From the NCBI GenBank assembly GCA_002448445.1, contig DJYC01000041.1, forward strand, positions 86,658-150,657: a stretch of DNA of 64,000 nt. The letters run 5' to 3'. The translations under genes and the position numbers were made by a program. Shown in pieces: positions 1-9,685 of the stretch. The notes under the pieces are model-generated. The model was given only the letters and a program-made list of their open reading frames with translations. It was not told the DNA's origin and made no database searches. The DNA is from Treponema sp. UBA6988. Its GTDB lineage: Bacteria; Spirochaetota; Spirochaetia; Treponematales; Treponemataceae. The first letter of the stretch is position 1, and each line of letters begins with the position of its first letter.

Positions 1-1224
1 CTGGACATAAAGAGAAGGGCTTCTGCATATTCCTGGAACGTGCTTTTTCCAGACGTTACCGTCAGCGGTACGATGAGCCGTGCCAACAGCGTGGAGTCTT
101 CCATTAAGCAGGCGAATGCAATGGCTCCCATTATGAATGCAATTGGAGTTCCCTTTGAGGAAAAGAAGGAAACGGAGAGCATGCACTGGACTGCGGTGGG
201 CAACGTAACGGCAAGCCTTAACCTTAGCCTGGCCTACGTTAATTCCATTAGGGCTGCTAAGGCGGACTACGAGGCTGGTAAGATAAGCTGGGAAAAGAGC
301 CAGAAGGAAACCCTTGCCAACGTAAAGAAGCTTTTTTACGGTCTTCTTCTTGCCCAGGAAAACCTTAACCTTCAGAAGCGCAGTCTTGAAAACGCAAGGC
401 AGAGAAGCGCTCAGGCAGCAGCCAACTTTAGGAACGGACGCATACCGGAGCTTGCCCTTTTGCAGGCACAGGTAACTTACCAGAACATGGTTCCGGAAGT
501 TGAGCAGGCGGAGTTGCAGTTTAAGCAGCAGAAGAATATGTTTGCTTTTTTGCTTGGAATGCCTGTTGGAACGGAGATTGTCTTGGACGGCAGCATAGAT
601 CCTGAATACGTTGACCTTAACGCTGATGACCTTATGAAAAAATATCTTGAAGACAGCTTGGACTACAAGTCTTTGCAGGCAACCCTCAACACAATGAACT
701 TGCAGTTGGGCGCTGCAAACATGGCGGCTTTTACACCGGCACTTGCACTAAGCTACAGCTACCAGCCGGTTCTTCCCGATGCGCTTGATGCCGACTGGGG
801 AGACAAGGACGCTTGGGTGGACAACGGTTCTTTTAGCGTTACCCTCGCTTGGAAGATTTCGGACATGCTCCCCTGGTCAAAGAACAGGCAGCAGGCTAAA
901 GACTTAAAGGCAAACATACAGAAGCTTGAGCTTAGCCTTCAGGATGTCCGCGAGAACCAGAGGATGAAGATTCAGGAGGCCGTGGACAACCTAAAGATGT
1001 GCCGCGAGCAGATTCAGTCCATGCAGAGAAACGTAACCCTTGCGCAGCGTTCCTACAACATGAGTGCAACCGCCTACATGAACGGTACCCGCGAGCTTTT
1101 GGACCTGCGTGATGCAGAAAACCAGCTGAACCAGGCAAAACTTGGCCTTGCAAACCAGAAGTTCAACTACATAAGTTCACTTTTGGATTTGGAAACCCTG
1201 CTTGGCATTGAACTGAAAAAATAG
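1..1224 (+). CDS. TolC-like outer membrane efflux protein (5' truncated by window edge)
   Basis: Outer-membrane channel partner of an RND pump. The reading frame is open from base 1, so the true start lies upstream; about 407 residues are visible. The visible part has the two-fold TolC pattern: long Ala/Gln/Asn-rich helices around residues 75-170 of the visible protein, a LLGMP-type turn (FAFLLGMP), and a second helical repeat that ends in NGTRELLDLRDAENQLNQAK, typical of the OEP family. It is followed after 19 nt by the adaptor and then the RND transporter, which fits a tripartite pump. Family assignment is secure; the substrate is unknown. Confidence 0.9.
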   Translation: MDIKRRASAYSWNVLFPDVTVSGTMSRANSVESSIKQANAMAPIMNAIGVPFEEKKETESMHWTAVGNVTASLNLSLAYVNSIRAAKADYEAGKISWEKSQKETLANVKKLFYGLLLAQENLNLQKRSLENARQRSAQAAANFRNGRIPELALLQAQVTYQNMVPEVEQAELQFKQQKNMFAFLLGMPVGTEIVLDGSIDPEYVDLNADDLMKKYLEDSLDYKSLQATLNTMNLQLGAANMAAFTPALALSYSYQPVLPDALDADWGDKDAWVDNGSFSVTLAWKISDMLPWSKNRQQAKDLKANIQKLELSLQDVRENQRMKIQEAVDNLKMCREQIQSMQRNVTLAQRSYNMSATAYMNGTRELLDLRDAENQLNQAKLGLANQKFNYISSLLDLETLLGIELKK

Positions 1225-1243
1225 ATAGATTAAGGAGTTTTTT

Positions 1244-2179
1244 ATGAATAGAACAATTTCACAGGCGGCGCGTGCATCTTTTGTGCTTACATCCGCTTTG
1301 CTTTTTACAATCGCTTTTTCCGGCTGTTCCAAGAAGGAAGCCGAAGCAAAGAAAGAAGGAGAGGAAACTGTATTTGCCGTAAACGTAAGCAAGGTAGGTC
1401 AGGGCAATCTTGATGAATACCTTGAATTTGGCGGAGACGTGTCATCTTCTTCATCCGTAAGCGTAATGCCAGACATGGCAGGAAAAATTTCCCGTATCCT
1501 GGTAAGCGTTGGCGATTCTGTTGCCAAGAACCAGGTTATTGCTTATGTAGACGCAAGCACACCCGGTATGTACTACAGCCAGAGCCCTGTCCGCTCACCA
1601 ATCAGCGGAATTGTAACTTCCTTTACGCCAAACGTTGGCTCCCAGGTTTCTCCTGCAATGGCTGTTGCAACCGTAAGCCAGACGGACAATCTGGAAATAA
1701 AGATAAGCGTTGCAGAGCGCTTTGTTAGCCGCATCAAGATGGACCAGAACGCATTTATTTCTTTTAACGCATATCCCGGAGTTGAATTTACTGCAAAAGT
1801 CGTGGAGATAAGCCCGGTTTTGGATACTTCCACCCGCACAATGAACGCAAAGCTCCGCCTTTCACCAAACGACGACAGAATCCACGTTGGTATGTATGGC
1901 CGCGTAAAGCTCATAACCGACAGCGTAAACAATGTAATAGTTGTACCGCTTGGCGCAATCGTTCAGCGTGACGGCAAGCCCTACATCTTTGTGGTTAGTT
2001 CCCAGAAGACGGAGAGTGAACCTGCCCGCGTAAAGCTTCAGAGTGTTTCTGAAGGAATTACCGTTGACAACAAGACGGAAATCACCAACGGAATTTCTGC
2101 CGGTGACATGATTGTTGTAAAGGGACAGTCACTTTTGAATGACGGTTCTGCCGTAAACATTGTTTCTGTTTCGGAATAG
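1244..2179 (+). CDS. RND efflux periplasmic adaptor (membrane fusion lipoprotein)
   Basis: HlyD/AcrA-type adaptor, 311 residues. It links the inner-membrane RND pump to the TolC-like channel. It begins with a hydrophobic signal ending in the lipobox FSGC (Cys28), so it is probably a lipoprotein. The biotinyl-lipoyl-like half motifs are visible (GKISRILVSVGDSVAKNQVI and SPISGIVTSF), followed by a beta-barrel part with TRTMNAKLRL and GMYGRVKL. AGGAG stands before the ATG. It is somewhat short for the family because the coiled-coil hairpin is nearly absent, as in other spirochete adaptors. Gene order gives strong support. Confidence 0.93.
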   Translation: MNRTISQAARASFVLTSALLFTIAFSGCSKKEAEAKKEGEETVFAVNVSKVGQGNLDEYLEFGGDVSSSSSVSVMPDMAGKISRILVSVGDSVAKNQVIAYVDASTPGMYYSQSPVRSPISGIVTSFTPNVGSQVSPAMAVATVSQTDNLEIKISVAERFVSRIKMDQNAFISFNAYPGVEFTAKVVEISPVLDTSTRTMNAKLRLSPNDDRIHVGMYGRVKLITDSVNNVIVVPLGAIVQRDGKPYIFVVSSQKTESEPARVKLQSVSEGITVDNKTEITNGISAGDMIVVKGQSLLNDGSAVNIVSVSE

Positions 2180-2215
2180 TCTGAATATATGAATATAATA
2201 TAGAAGGAATAAAAT

Positions 2216-5200
2216 ATGACTTTATCAGAAAGAGCGGTTCATAAACCTGTAACAACCCTGCTGATTTTTTTTGTTCTTATTGCGCTGGGAATTTTCTGTA
2301 CGTTGAACCTGCCAATGGACATGTACCCAAACATGGATCTTCCCTACATGATTGTATATACCACTTACAACAATGCAGGTCCTGAGGAAGTTGAACAGAG
2401 CGTTACCCGTACGCTGGAATCTTCACTTTCGGGTCTTGGCGGATTAAAGAAGATGCAGTCCCAGTCCTCCACTGGACTAAGCCTTATCATTCTTGAATTC
2501 AACTACGGAACTAACCTTGATACGTCCGCAAACGAGATTCGAGACAAGATAGATATTGTGCGTTCATACCTCCCTGATGACGCTTCAACACCGCTTACAA
2601 TTCAAATGGATCCTTCCATGATGCCAATAAAGGTTCTTGCGGTAAAGGGAAACCGTACTCCAGAGGAACTGCGCGATTATGCGGAAGACGTTATTCAGCC
2701 CCGCCTTGAGCAGCTGGACGGAATTGCAAGTGCAAACGTTACCGGTGGTAGGGAAGAGTCAATCAACGTAGACATTCCCCGCGACCGCCTTGAAGCATAC
2801 AGCCTTAGCGTAAGCCAGGTTGCCCAGATGATTGGTGCCCAGAACATACAGAGTTCCGGCGGTAAGATTACAAGCGGAGACTTGAATTACACAATAAAGA
2901 CAAACGGAAAGTATCAGAGCATAGAGGACTTGCGCAACACGGTAATTTCCTACAAGATGGCCGCTTCCGACGGAATGAATGCCCCTGAGCTTAAGACAAT
3001 CCTTCTCCGCGACATTGCAGACATCTATGACGGTTACAAGGACGTTTCAACCCTTGCTTATCTTGACGGTGAACCTTGTGTTCTTATAATGCTGCAGAAG
3101 CAGAGCGGCAAAAACTCTGTTCAGGCTGCAAGAAGGGTAGACAAGGCAATTCCTACAATAAAAGCAGCCCTTCCTACGGACATAGAAATTGTAGAAGTAT
3201 ACGATACTACCGATGCAATCGAACAGACCATCGGTGAAGTTGTAAACTCTGTTATTGTTGGTGCAATCCTTGCTGTTTTGGTTCTTATTGTCTTCCTCCG
3301 CTCATTGAGGAGTACAATCATCATAGCCCTTGCAATTCCTGTTTCCGTAATGATAACTTTGTTTGCCATGTACTTTATGGACATTACGATTAACATGGTT
3401 TCTACAGCAGGTCTTTTGCTGGGTATAGGTATGCTTGTAGACAACTCCATAGTTGTTCTTGAAAACATATTCTCCTACAGGCAAAAGGGAACTAAGTCCA
3501 GCGTTGCTTCTGTTCTTGGTGCAAGGGAAATGATTACTTCTATTACGGCAAGTACCCTTACTTCCGTCTGTATCTTCCTTCCTATGCTTATGTTCAAGAA
3601 GATGCTTGGAATTATGGGACAGATGTTCAACGACCTTGCTTGGACAATCATCATCTCCCTCATGAGCTCTCTTATTGTTGCAATCGCACTTGTTCCTGCC
3701 CTTACATCGCGCTTCATGCAGATTTCAATTCATGAATACAATACGGATAAGCCTTTGGACCGCTTTAACCGCTGGGCAGATAAATTCTTTGACAATCTGG
3801 ACATAAGGTATTCGCACGGAGTAAAGCGTGTTCTTCGCCACAGAAAGCTTGTCATATTCAGCCTTATTGGTCTTTTTATAGTTTCTTTTGCTGTTATAAA
3901 AGTAGTTGGATTCATCTTTATGCCCGAACCAGCTTCCAACATGATTTCCATAGACTTTGCCCTGCCCAAGGGAACTCCCCTTGACGTTACGGAAAACACG
4001 ATTCTTTCCATGCAGGCAATGGCAAGTCAGGAGCTTAAGGGTGTAAAGTACACGATGGTTTCCGTCGGAGGCACGTCCTGGTTCTCATCAGGTTCAGAGA
4101 CAAATGCCGGACGAATCGTATTCTCACTTTACCCTGTAGAAGAAAGGCAGCCCGGTTGGGATAACGAAAAAACTGCCAAGGAAAAGCTTAGGAAATACTT
4201 TACCATGTTCCCGGGAGCAGACTTGAGCTTCTCCAAGAATATGAACAGTGCAGGTTCTGGCGGAATGAGCATAGACATAAAGAGTGATGACCTTGAGCTT
4301 GTCCGTTCTACCGCTACCCAGATAGAAAAGCTTCTAAAGGAAAAGGCACAGGATTATGTTACGGAAGTTGCAAGCGATGTAGAAGACGGTCTTCCACAGG
4401 CAGAAATTATCGTTGACCGCGACCGCATGTACGAGCTTGGTCTGAATGTTTACGGAGTTGGAAGTGAAATTACAGCCGCAATCAACGGAACTACCGCAAG
4501 CCGCTACACCAAGAACGGAGACGACATAGACATTCTTGTGCGCATGAGTGAGCGTGACAAGACAAAACTTGCAGACCTTGACCAGATTACAGTGGTTAAC
4601 AGCCAGGGGCAGCAGATTCCTTTGAGCAGCTTTGCCCACTATGAGCAGAACGAAGCCCCTGTTACAATCTTCCGCGAATCCCAGGCCCGTATTGCCCACG
4701 TTACGGCTAAGCCTGCAAGCGGAAAGTCTCTGGACGTTATCCAGAAGGAAATCAACAAGCTGATTAGCGACAACATTCCTCAGGATGAAAATGTCCTTAT
4801 AGCATTCTCCGGTGACTATGCAGACATGATGGAAGCAGTCATTAAGTTTGGTGCAATCATCATCATGGCGGCATTCCTTGTATTCGTAGTAATGGCAAGC
4901 CAGTTTGAGTCTCTTATTGACCCCTTCATTGTTATTATGACAATTCCGCTTTCCTTCATCGGTGTGTTTACAATTTACCTTATTACGCAACAGCAGCTCA
5001 GCGTTATAACGATTATGGGTCTTCTGGTTCTTGTTGGTACAATCGTAAACAACGGTATCGTTCTTGTTGACTATACGAACCTTTTGCGGAAGAGGGGCTA
5101 CAGCTTGGAGGACGCTTGTGTAGAAGCAGCCCGAAACCGTTTGCGCCCAATCCTTATGTCAACTCTTACGACCGTTATTTCTCTTGCACCTATGGCATTC

Positions 5201-5464
5201 TTCCCAGGTGAAGGTTCTGCGTCAATGCAGCCAATCTCGCTTACCGTATTTGGTGGTATGACATTCGGTTCATTGATGACACTCTTCCTTATGCCAACGG
5301 TTTACTACATCGTAAACAACCACCGCATAAAGAAGGCTGCCAAGAAAGAAGCTAAGGCTCGTGCAAAGGCTTTGGCCGCCCGCAACGCCGCATTTGCAAG
5401 GGGAGAGAAAGTAAGCAGCTTAAAGAATCAGCAGGATCTTTTTGGTTCCGAGGAAAAGGAGTAG
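2216..5464 (+). CDS. RND family efflux transporter, AcrB/HAE1-like
   Basis: Inner-membrane proton-driven exporter, 1082 residues, the usual size for AcrB-type pumps. The N-terminal helix is followed by the porter domain (NLPMDMYPNMDLPYM, then GPEEVEQSVTRTLE). The TM4 motif GIGMLVDNSIVVLENI lies near residues 403-418; the first of the two canonical Asp residues is kept (Asp409) and the second is Asn410. A second half repeats the fold (GTIVNNGIVLVDYTN near residue 945). The C-terminal tail is Lys/Ala-rich and cytoplasmic. It is co-transcribed with adaptor and channel. The substrate (drug, lipid or metabolite) cannot be read from sequence. Confidence 0.95.
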   Translation: MTLSERAVHKPVTTLLIFFVLIALGIFCTLNLPMDMYPNMDLPYMIVYTTYNNAGPEEVEQSVTRTLESSLSGLGGLKKMQSQSSTGLSLIILEFNYGTNLDTSANEIRDKIDIVRSYLPDDASTPLTIQMDPSMMPIKVLAVKGNRTPEELRDYAEDVIQPRLEQLDGIASANVTGGREESINVDIPRDRLEAYSLSVSQVAQMIGAQNIQSSGGKITSGDLNYTIKTNGKYQSIEDLRNTVISYKMAASDGMNAPELKTILLRDIADIYDGYKDVSTLAYLDGEPCVLIMLQKQSGKNSVQAARRVDKAIPTIKAALPTDIEIVEVYDTTDAIEQTIGEVVNSVIVGAILAVLVLIVFLRSLRSTIIIALAIPVSVMITLFAMYFMDITINMVSTAGLLLGIGMLVDNSIVVLENIFSYRQKGTKSSVASVLGAREMITSITASTLTSVCIFLPMLMFKKMLGIMGQMFNDLAWTIIISLMSSLIVAIALVPALTSRFMQISIHEYNTDKPLDRFNRWADKFFDNLDIRYSHGVKRVLRHRKLVIFSLIGLFIVSFAVIKVVGFIFMPEPASNMISIDFALPKGTPLDVTENTILSMQAMASQELKGVKYTMVSVGGTSWFSSGSETNAGRIVFSLYPVEERQPGWDNEKTAKEKLRKYFTMFPGADLSFSKNMNSAGSGGMSIDIKSDDLELVRSTATQIEKLLKEKAQDYVTEVASDVEDGLPQAEIIVDRDRMYELGLNVYGVGSEITAAINGTTASRYTKNGDDIDILVRMSERDKTKLADLDQITVVNSQGQQIPLSSFAHYEQNEAPVTIFRESQARIAHVTAKPASGKSLDVIQKEINKLISDNIPQDENVLIAFSGDYADMMEAVIKFGAIIIMAAFLVFVVMASQFESLIDPFIVIMTIPLSFIGVFTIYLITQQQLSVITIMGLLVLVGTIVNNGIVLVDYTNLLRKRGYSLEDACVEAARNRLRPILMSTLTTVISLAPMAFFPGEGSASMQPISLTVFGGMTFGSLMTLFLMPTVYYIVNNHRIKKAAKKEAKARAKALAARNAAFARGEKVSSLKNQQDLFGSEEKE

Positions 5465-5470
5465 TGCATT

Positions 5471-5767
5471 ATGGAAAAGAAAGTCCGCATAGAGATAATT
5501 TATTCACAGGCCTTGGACGAAGACTTCATCGCTGAATTCAGCAAGGCTGGAATCGTCCACAGGTATACAAAATTCAACAATGTTACCGGTGCCGGATTCA
5601 ACAATCCGCATTTGGGGGACGACGTGTGGCCTCAGCTTAACATGATGTACCTTATTTTTTGTGGCGAAGACGAATCAGAAAAAATCAAGGAAATTGTTTC
5701 CAAACTGCGCGAAAGTTATAAGACCGAAGGAATCGCGTGTTTTATAAGTTCCGCAGAAGAATTCTAA
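5471..5767 (+). CDS. PG0541-like, RND-associated small protein
   Basis: 98-residue cytoplasmic protein with no signal or membrane segment. It starts 6 nt after the RND pump stop and has a GGAG-like site inside the end of that gene, so it is translationally linked to the pump. Sequence and position resemble the PG0541 family of transporter-associated, PII/ferredoxin-fold-like proteins: an alternating strand/helix pattern, the GAGFNNPHLGDDVWPQLN segment, and a final helix and strand (EIVSKLRESYKTEGIACFIS). A regulatory or sensor role for the pump is an inference from the operon; no ligand site is evident. Confidence 0.65.
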   Translation: MEKKVRIEIIYSQALDEDFIAEFSKAGIVHRYTKFNNVTGAGFNNPHLGDDVWPQLNMMYLIFCGEDESEKIKEIVSKLRESYKTEGIACFISSAEEF

Positions 5768-5791
5768 GGGGAGATTTTACAGGAGGCATTT

Positions 5792-6757
5792 ATGGCTACG
5801 GAAAATAAAAAGTTAAAAAATTTCCTGACCCCGGTAAGGGTAATCTGGGGCTTGGTAGCTTTTGTTTTTGTGATTATGGTTTTCACAAGTTTTTTCATCG
5901 TGAATCCTGACGAGCAGTGCGTTATAACAAGGTTTGGCCGCTACTACGAAACACTTGGCCCTGGCCTTCACTACAAGCTGCCCTTTGGCATCGACAAAAA
6001 ATATGTTGTTCCGGGACCAAAGGCAATCCAGACCGAGCAGTTTGGTTTTGTTACGACTCACGGCGGACCTGTGAACCAGTACAAGAACGGTATTACAAAT
6101 GAATCCACCATGCTTACTGGAGACCTTAACATTGTAGACGTTGAGTGGATTATCCAGTACCGCATTACAGACCCAAAGGCCTGGCTCTTTACGGTTCAGG
6201 AAAAAGAGCAGACCATACGCGACATAAGCCGCTCCGTAGTGAACACCCTTGTTGGTGACCGCGCAATTCTTGAGGTAATGAGCAACGAGCGTACTAACAT
6301 AGAGAATCTTGCCGTTGAGCAGATGAACCTCCAGTACAAAAAGCTTGGAATAGGAATAGATGTTTCTGCCGTAAAGCTTCAGAACATCGTTCCCCCTGCC
6401 GGTGTACAGGATGCCTTTGAAGACGTAAACAAAGCTATTCAGGACATGAACCGCTACATCAACGAGGGCAAGGAACGCTACAATGCGGAAATCCCAAGGG
6501 CAAAGGGCGAGGCAGACCAGAAGGTTCAGGTTGCAGAAGGATATGCCGCCGAGCGTGTAAACAAGGCAAAGGGTGACGTTGCCCGCTTTAATTCAGTCTA
6601 CGAGGAATACCGCAAGGCTCCGGCCGTTACCCGTGACCGTCTTTACCTTGAGACAATGGAAGAAATTTTTGCAGGTCAGGACAAGGAAAAGAAGCCTGTC
6701 CTCATCGACAGCGAGTTGGACAATATCCTGCCCGTAAAGAATCTGGGAAAAAACTAG
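5792..6757 (+). CDS. hflK: HflK-like SPFH/prohibitin protein
   Basis: Membrane-anchored SPFH-domain protein, 321 residues, which with HflC normally surrounds and modulates the FtsH protease. One N-terminal membrane segment (about residues 14-37) is followed by the band-7 start NPDEQCVITRFGRYYETLGPG and then LPFGIDKKYVV. The typical HflK segment VGDRAILEVMSNER and the central VKLQNIVPPAGVQDAFEDVN are present. The C-terminal half is an Ala/Glu-rich coiled coil ending in DNILPVKNL. An AGGAGG site precedes the ATG. hflC follows 9 nt downstream. Confidence 0.93.
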   Translation: MATENKKLKNFLTPVRVIWGLVAFVFVIMVFTSFFIVNPDEQCVITRFGRYYETLGPGLHYKLPFGIDKKYVVPGPKAIQTEQFGFVTTHGGPVNQYKNGITNESTMLTGDLNIVDVEWIIQYRITDPKAWLFTVQEKEQTIRDISRSVVNTLVGDRAILEVMSNERTNIENLAVEQMNLQYKKLGIGIDVSAVKLQNIVPPAGVQDAFEDVNKAIQDMNRYINEGKERYNAEIPRAKGEADQKVQVAEGYAAERVNKAKGDVARFNSVYEEYRKAPAVTRDRLYLETMEEIFAGQDKEKKPVLIDSELDNILPVKNLGKN

Positions 6758-6766
6758 GGGGAAGAA

Positions 6767-7756
6767 ATGAAGAAATCTTACATAGCCATAATTCTTGTTG
6801 TCTTGGCATTTTTTATTTTTCTTGCGGAAGGTCCTTTTTACGTTGTTGACGAAGGAAGCCAGACCGTTACAACCCGCATGGGAAGAATCGTAAACACCCA
6901 TACCCAGGCAGGGCTTTACATGAAGGCTCCCTTTATAGACAAGATTACAACATATCCTGCACGCATACTTTCCCTTGAAGGCGACAGCGAGCGCATCCCT
7001 ACAAAGGAAAACCAGTTCATCATAGTGGACACCACAAGCCGCTGGAGAATCAGCGACCCCGCTCTTTTCTATCAGTCATTTAAGACGCTTGAAGGTGCCT
7101 ACATAAAGCTTAGCGACGTAATTGACTCTGCAACGCGCACAATCATTACCCGCAACCGCCTCAGCGAAATTGTCCGTTCAAGCAACATCATCAACGAAAA
7201 AACAGCTGCCCAGGATTCATCCCTTTCCGGAATTGCAGACGACGAGAGCGCAGAAATAGAAGCTTTGCTCAACGTTTCAAACCAGAACGAAAATGTTTCC
7301 AAAGGCCGCACAAGACTCTGTGACGAGATGACGGAAGAAGCCCGCAAGATGATGGGTGAATTTGGCATTGAGCTCATCGACATTGTTCCCCGCCAGATTA
7401 AGTATTCCGATGAACTTACGGAAAGCGTCTACAACCGTATGATAAAGGAACGCAACCAGGTTGCCCAGGCCTACCGCTCACTTGGCGAAGGTAAAAAAGC
7501 TGAATGGCTTGGTAAGCTTGAAAACGAAAAGCGTACCATAGAAAGCGAAGCCTACAAGGTAAGCGAAGAGACAAAGGGTAAGGCCGATGCAGAAGCTGCC
7601 GCAATCTACGCAGAAAGCTACAGCCGCGATCCCAAGTTCTACGAGTTCTGGAAAAGCCTTGAATCCTACAAGACTACCATGGGAACATTCGATACAACTT
7701 ACAGTACCAAGCTTGACTACTTTAAGTATCTGTACAGTTCTGGCGGAAACCGCTAG
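6767..7756 (+). CDS. hflC: HflC-like SPFH/prohibitin protein
   Basis: Partner of HflK, 329 residues. It has an N-terminal membrane segment (residues about 4-20) and an SPFH domain beginning VDEGSQTVTTRMGRI with GLYMKAPFID, both hallmarks of HflC. A region near residue 150-175 is longer and more acidic than in E. coli HflC (DDESAEIEALL). The C-terminal helical part contains VYNRMIKERNQVAQAYRSLGEGKKAEW, the usual HflC/HflK coiled-coil signature. A GGGGGAAG site precedes the ATG. No ftsH is in the window. Confidence 0.92.
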   Translation: MKKSYIAIILVVLAFFIFLAEGPFYVVDEGSQTVTTRMGRIVNTHTQAGLYMKAPFIDKITTYPARILSLEGDSERIPTKENQFIIVDTTSRWRISDPALFYQSFKTLEGAYIKLSDVIDSATRTIITRNRLSEIVRSSNIINEKTAAQDSSLSGIADDESAEIEALLNVSNQNENVSKGRTRLCDEMTEEARKMMGEFGIELIDIVPRQIKYSDELTESVYNRMIKERNQVAQAYRSLGEGKKAEWLGKLENEKRTIESEAYKVSEETKGKADAEAAAIYAESYSRDPKFYEFWKSLESYKTTMGTFDTTYSTKLDYFKYLYSSGGNR

Positions 7757-7765
7757 AATAAGAAT

Positions 7766-9577
7766 ATGAAAAACGTATTCGAAAAAGACGGCTATGTCTA
7801 CCTAAATACAGGCCTGTCTCCTGATGAATTTTCAAAAGCCCGCGGTGGAACCCGCATAGCAGAAAATGGTTCTCTTGCCATACAGACAAGTGCAGGCTGG
7901 GTTTTCTCCGCATGGCGCTTTGAAGAAACAGAAGAAGACGGCGGTCTTATTTTTGTAAAGGGAAGGGCCTTTTCCGGTCAGACGCTAAAGGATTACTTTT
8001 GCAATGACAGCTCCAATTCTTTTTCGGCAGTTTTTCCTTCCGTGGAATTCGCCAAGGCAAAGTCAGCGAGAGCCGCAGCCTTGGTTTGTTCAGTGATGGA
8101 GGCATCCGTAAACCAGAATGTCTCTTTGCCAAATTCCGGTGCAGGCGGAATCTTTATTTGTGACGATTTTACAAAGGTTGTTTTTTTTCCAGAGCAAATT
8201 TTCATACAGGCAGCCCTAAGGTTTGAATCTTCTGGCAAAGAAGCAGACTTTGGCCAGAACCGTGCCTTTTATGTACACCCAACCCTTGCAGGAACAAATG
8301 CCACCCGCTTTACGCAATCCGTAATTGCCTACAGGGCGCTTACCGGAGAATTCCCTTTTTCCGCCAAGACTCAGGACGAGCTTTCCTTGGACATGGCAGA
8401 CAAAAACTTTGTCCCCCTGCGCAATAAGATTTGGGCTGTGGACGAACAGCTTGCGTCTTTTGTAGACAACTCCCTGTCAAGATCTCCAAGCATAAAGTCC
8501 AGGTCTAAGGTGGAAAAACTTGCTTCCCTAAGGCAAACGGCCCTTTCCGAGCTTACAAGCGGAAGAACATCATCCCCCTTGGAACTTACGCCGCTATTTC
8601 CTGTTGCTTCACTTTACAGGGAACTGGGGCTTTCCAAAGATGGCTCTATTCCCCAAGATGGAAGGCTTCTTTCCGTAATAAGAAAGTCATCCCTTTCCCC
8701 CGAAGATTTTGAGCTTGCCGTAAAAAAAGATACGGAAAAAAATGCCCGAGAAGTAAAGAGAAAAAGATTTTTGCGCAAATACAAAAAGCTTCTTGTTTCT
8801 CTTGCAGTAGCCTTTGTCTTTGCCCTTGCCGCAGCTTTTTCTGTGCGAAAATCCTATATGTCAAGGCCTACAACAAAGGGGCTATCCGCTTTTCAGACCG
8901 TGGAAATCTTTTACAGCGCATACAACATGCTGGACTTGAACCAGGCGCGCTGCACTGTCCTAGGCAAACAGCCGGATTACCTTGTTGACGTAATAAGCCA
9001 GGCCTATGTTACAAACCAAACCCGCTCTGCCTACAGCCCTGCAAAAAAAGTAGTATCGCCTGCCGAGTGGATGAACTACAACAACAATGGCAATTACTAC
9101 ATGTTCGGTCTTACAGGATTTGCCGTGAATGAGCAAAAGATGGAACTCTTTGCAAAGCCTCCGCTAAGAAAAGAAAATCCCACCCCTATTTCAGAAGATT
9201 TGGGAAAGCGCATAAAGGAAGGCGACTTCACCGAATGTTACGCCACATATTTCCTTGTCTACCCGGAGTCCGACATGGGGGAACTTGGTGAAAGCATTAA
9301 TGAAAGGCTGCACATAGAAGAATACTGCGACAAAGTGCGCCTTGTCTTTAAGGATGAATGTTGGCGCATAGTGGAAATCTCTCAGAATAAGGAAAGTGAA
9401 TTCTTCCAGGACAGCAAGGCCTTTTATGATGACTACAAGAGGCTTTTTGACGCAAGCTCAAAGGACATCTTGCTTACCGCAAACGAGTTGCGCACAAAAT
9501 ACGACTGGATTCCAGACAACAGCGAAATTCTTTCTGCTTCCCAGAAGCTGAGGGAAGAATTCCACGCTGACGAATAA
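7766..9577 (+). CDS. Hypothetical bitopic membrane protein
   Basis: 603-residue protein that I do not recognise. It starts 9 nt after hflC, so it is probably in the same transcript. There is no N-terminal signal. The first 330 residues look cytoplasmic and mixed alpha/beta, followed by a Lys/Arg-rich stretch, one membrane segment at about residues 341-360, and an extracytoplasmic domain of about 240 residues rich in Tyr/Asn/Glu. The topology is single-pass type II. A role near the HflKC complex is only suggested by position. Confidence 0.75.
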   Translation: MKNVFEKDGYVYLNTGLSPDEFSKARGGTRIAENGSLAIQTSAGWVFSAWRFEETEEDGGLIFVKGRAFSGQTLKDYFCNDSSNSFSAVFPSVEFAKAKSARAAALVCSVMEASVNQNVSLPNSGAGGIFICDDFTKVVFFPEQIFIQAALRFESSGKEADFGQNRAFYVHPTLAGTNATRFTQSVIAYRALTGEFPFSAKTQDELSLDMADKNFVPLRNKIWAVDEQLASFVDNSLSRSPSIKSRSKVEKLASLRQTALSELTSGRTSSPLELTPLFPVASLYRELGLSKDGSIPQDGRLLSVIRKSSLSPEDFELAVKKDTEKNAREVKRKRFLRKYKKLLVSLAVAFVFALAAAFSVRKSYMSRPTTKGLSAFQTVEIFYSAYNMLDLNQARCTVLGKQPDYLVDVISQAYVTNQTRSAYSPAKKVVSPAEWMNYNNNGNYYMFGLTGFAVNEQKMELFAKPPLRKENPTPISEDLGKRIKEGDFTECYATYFLVYPESDMGELGESINERLHIEEYCDKVRLVFKDECWRIVEISQNKESEFFQDSKAFYDDYKRLFDASSKDILLTANELRTKYDWIPDNSEILSASQKLREEFHADE

Positions 9578-9621
9578 AAATGAACAAAAAACATTTTGAC
9601 ACATTTACATATTTTGTCATA

Positions 9622-9650
9622 TTGACTATTGGGCAAAAAAAGGCTAAAAT
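9622..9650 (+). promoter_or_regulatory. Sigma-70 promoter of the carboxyltransferase gene
   Basis: TTGACT at 9622-9627, a 17-bp spacer and TAAAAT at 9645-9650. Transcription would begin near 9657, which excludes the in-frame TTG at 9629 and fixes the ATG at 9686 as the start. Confidence 0.75.
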
Positions 9651-9685
9651 CAGTAAAAGTTCTTGAATTGATAAGCGAGGTAGCA

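Noticed and set aside
4334..4990. 218-residue minus-strand frame inside the RND gene
   Set aside because: His/Asn/Cys-rich shadow of the pump sequence; no start or family match.
9629..9685. Earlier TTG start for the carboxyltransferase
   Set aside because: It lies between the -35 and -10 of the promoter, so it would not be transcribed.
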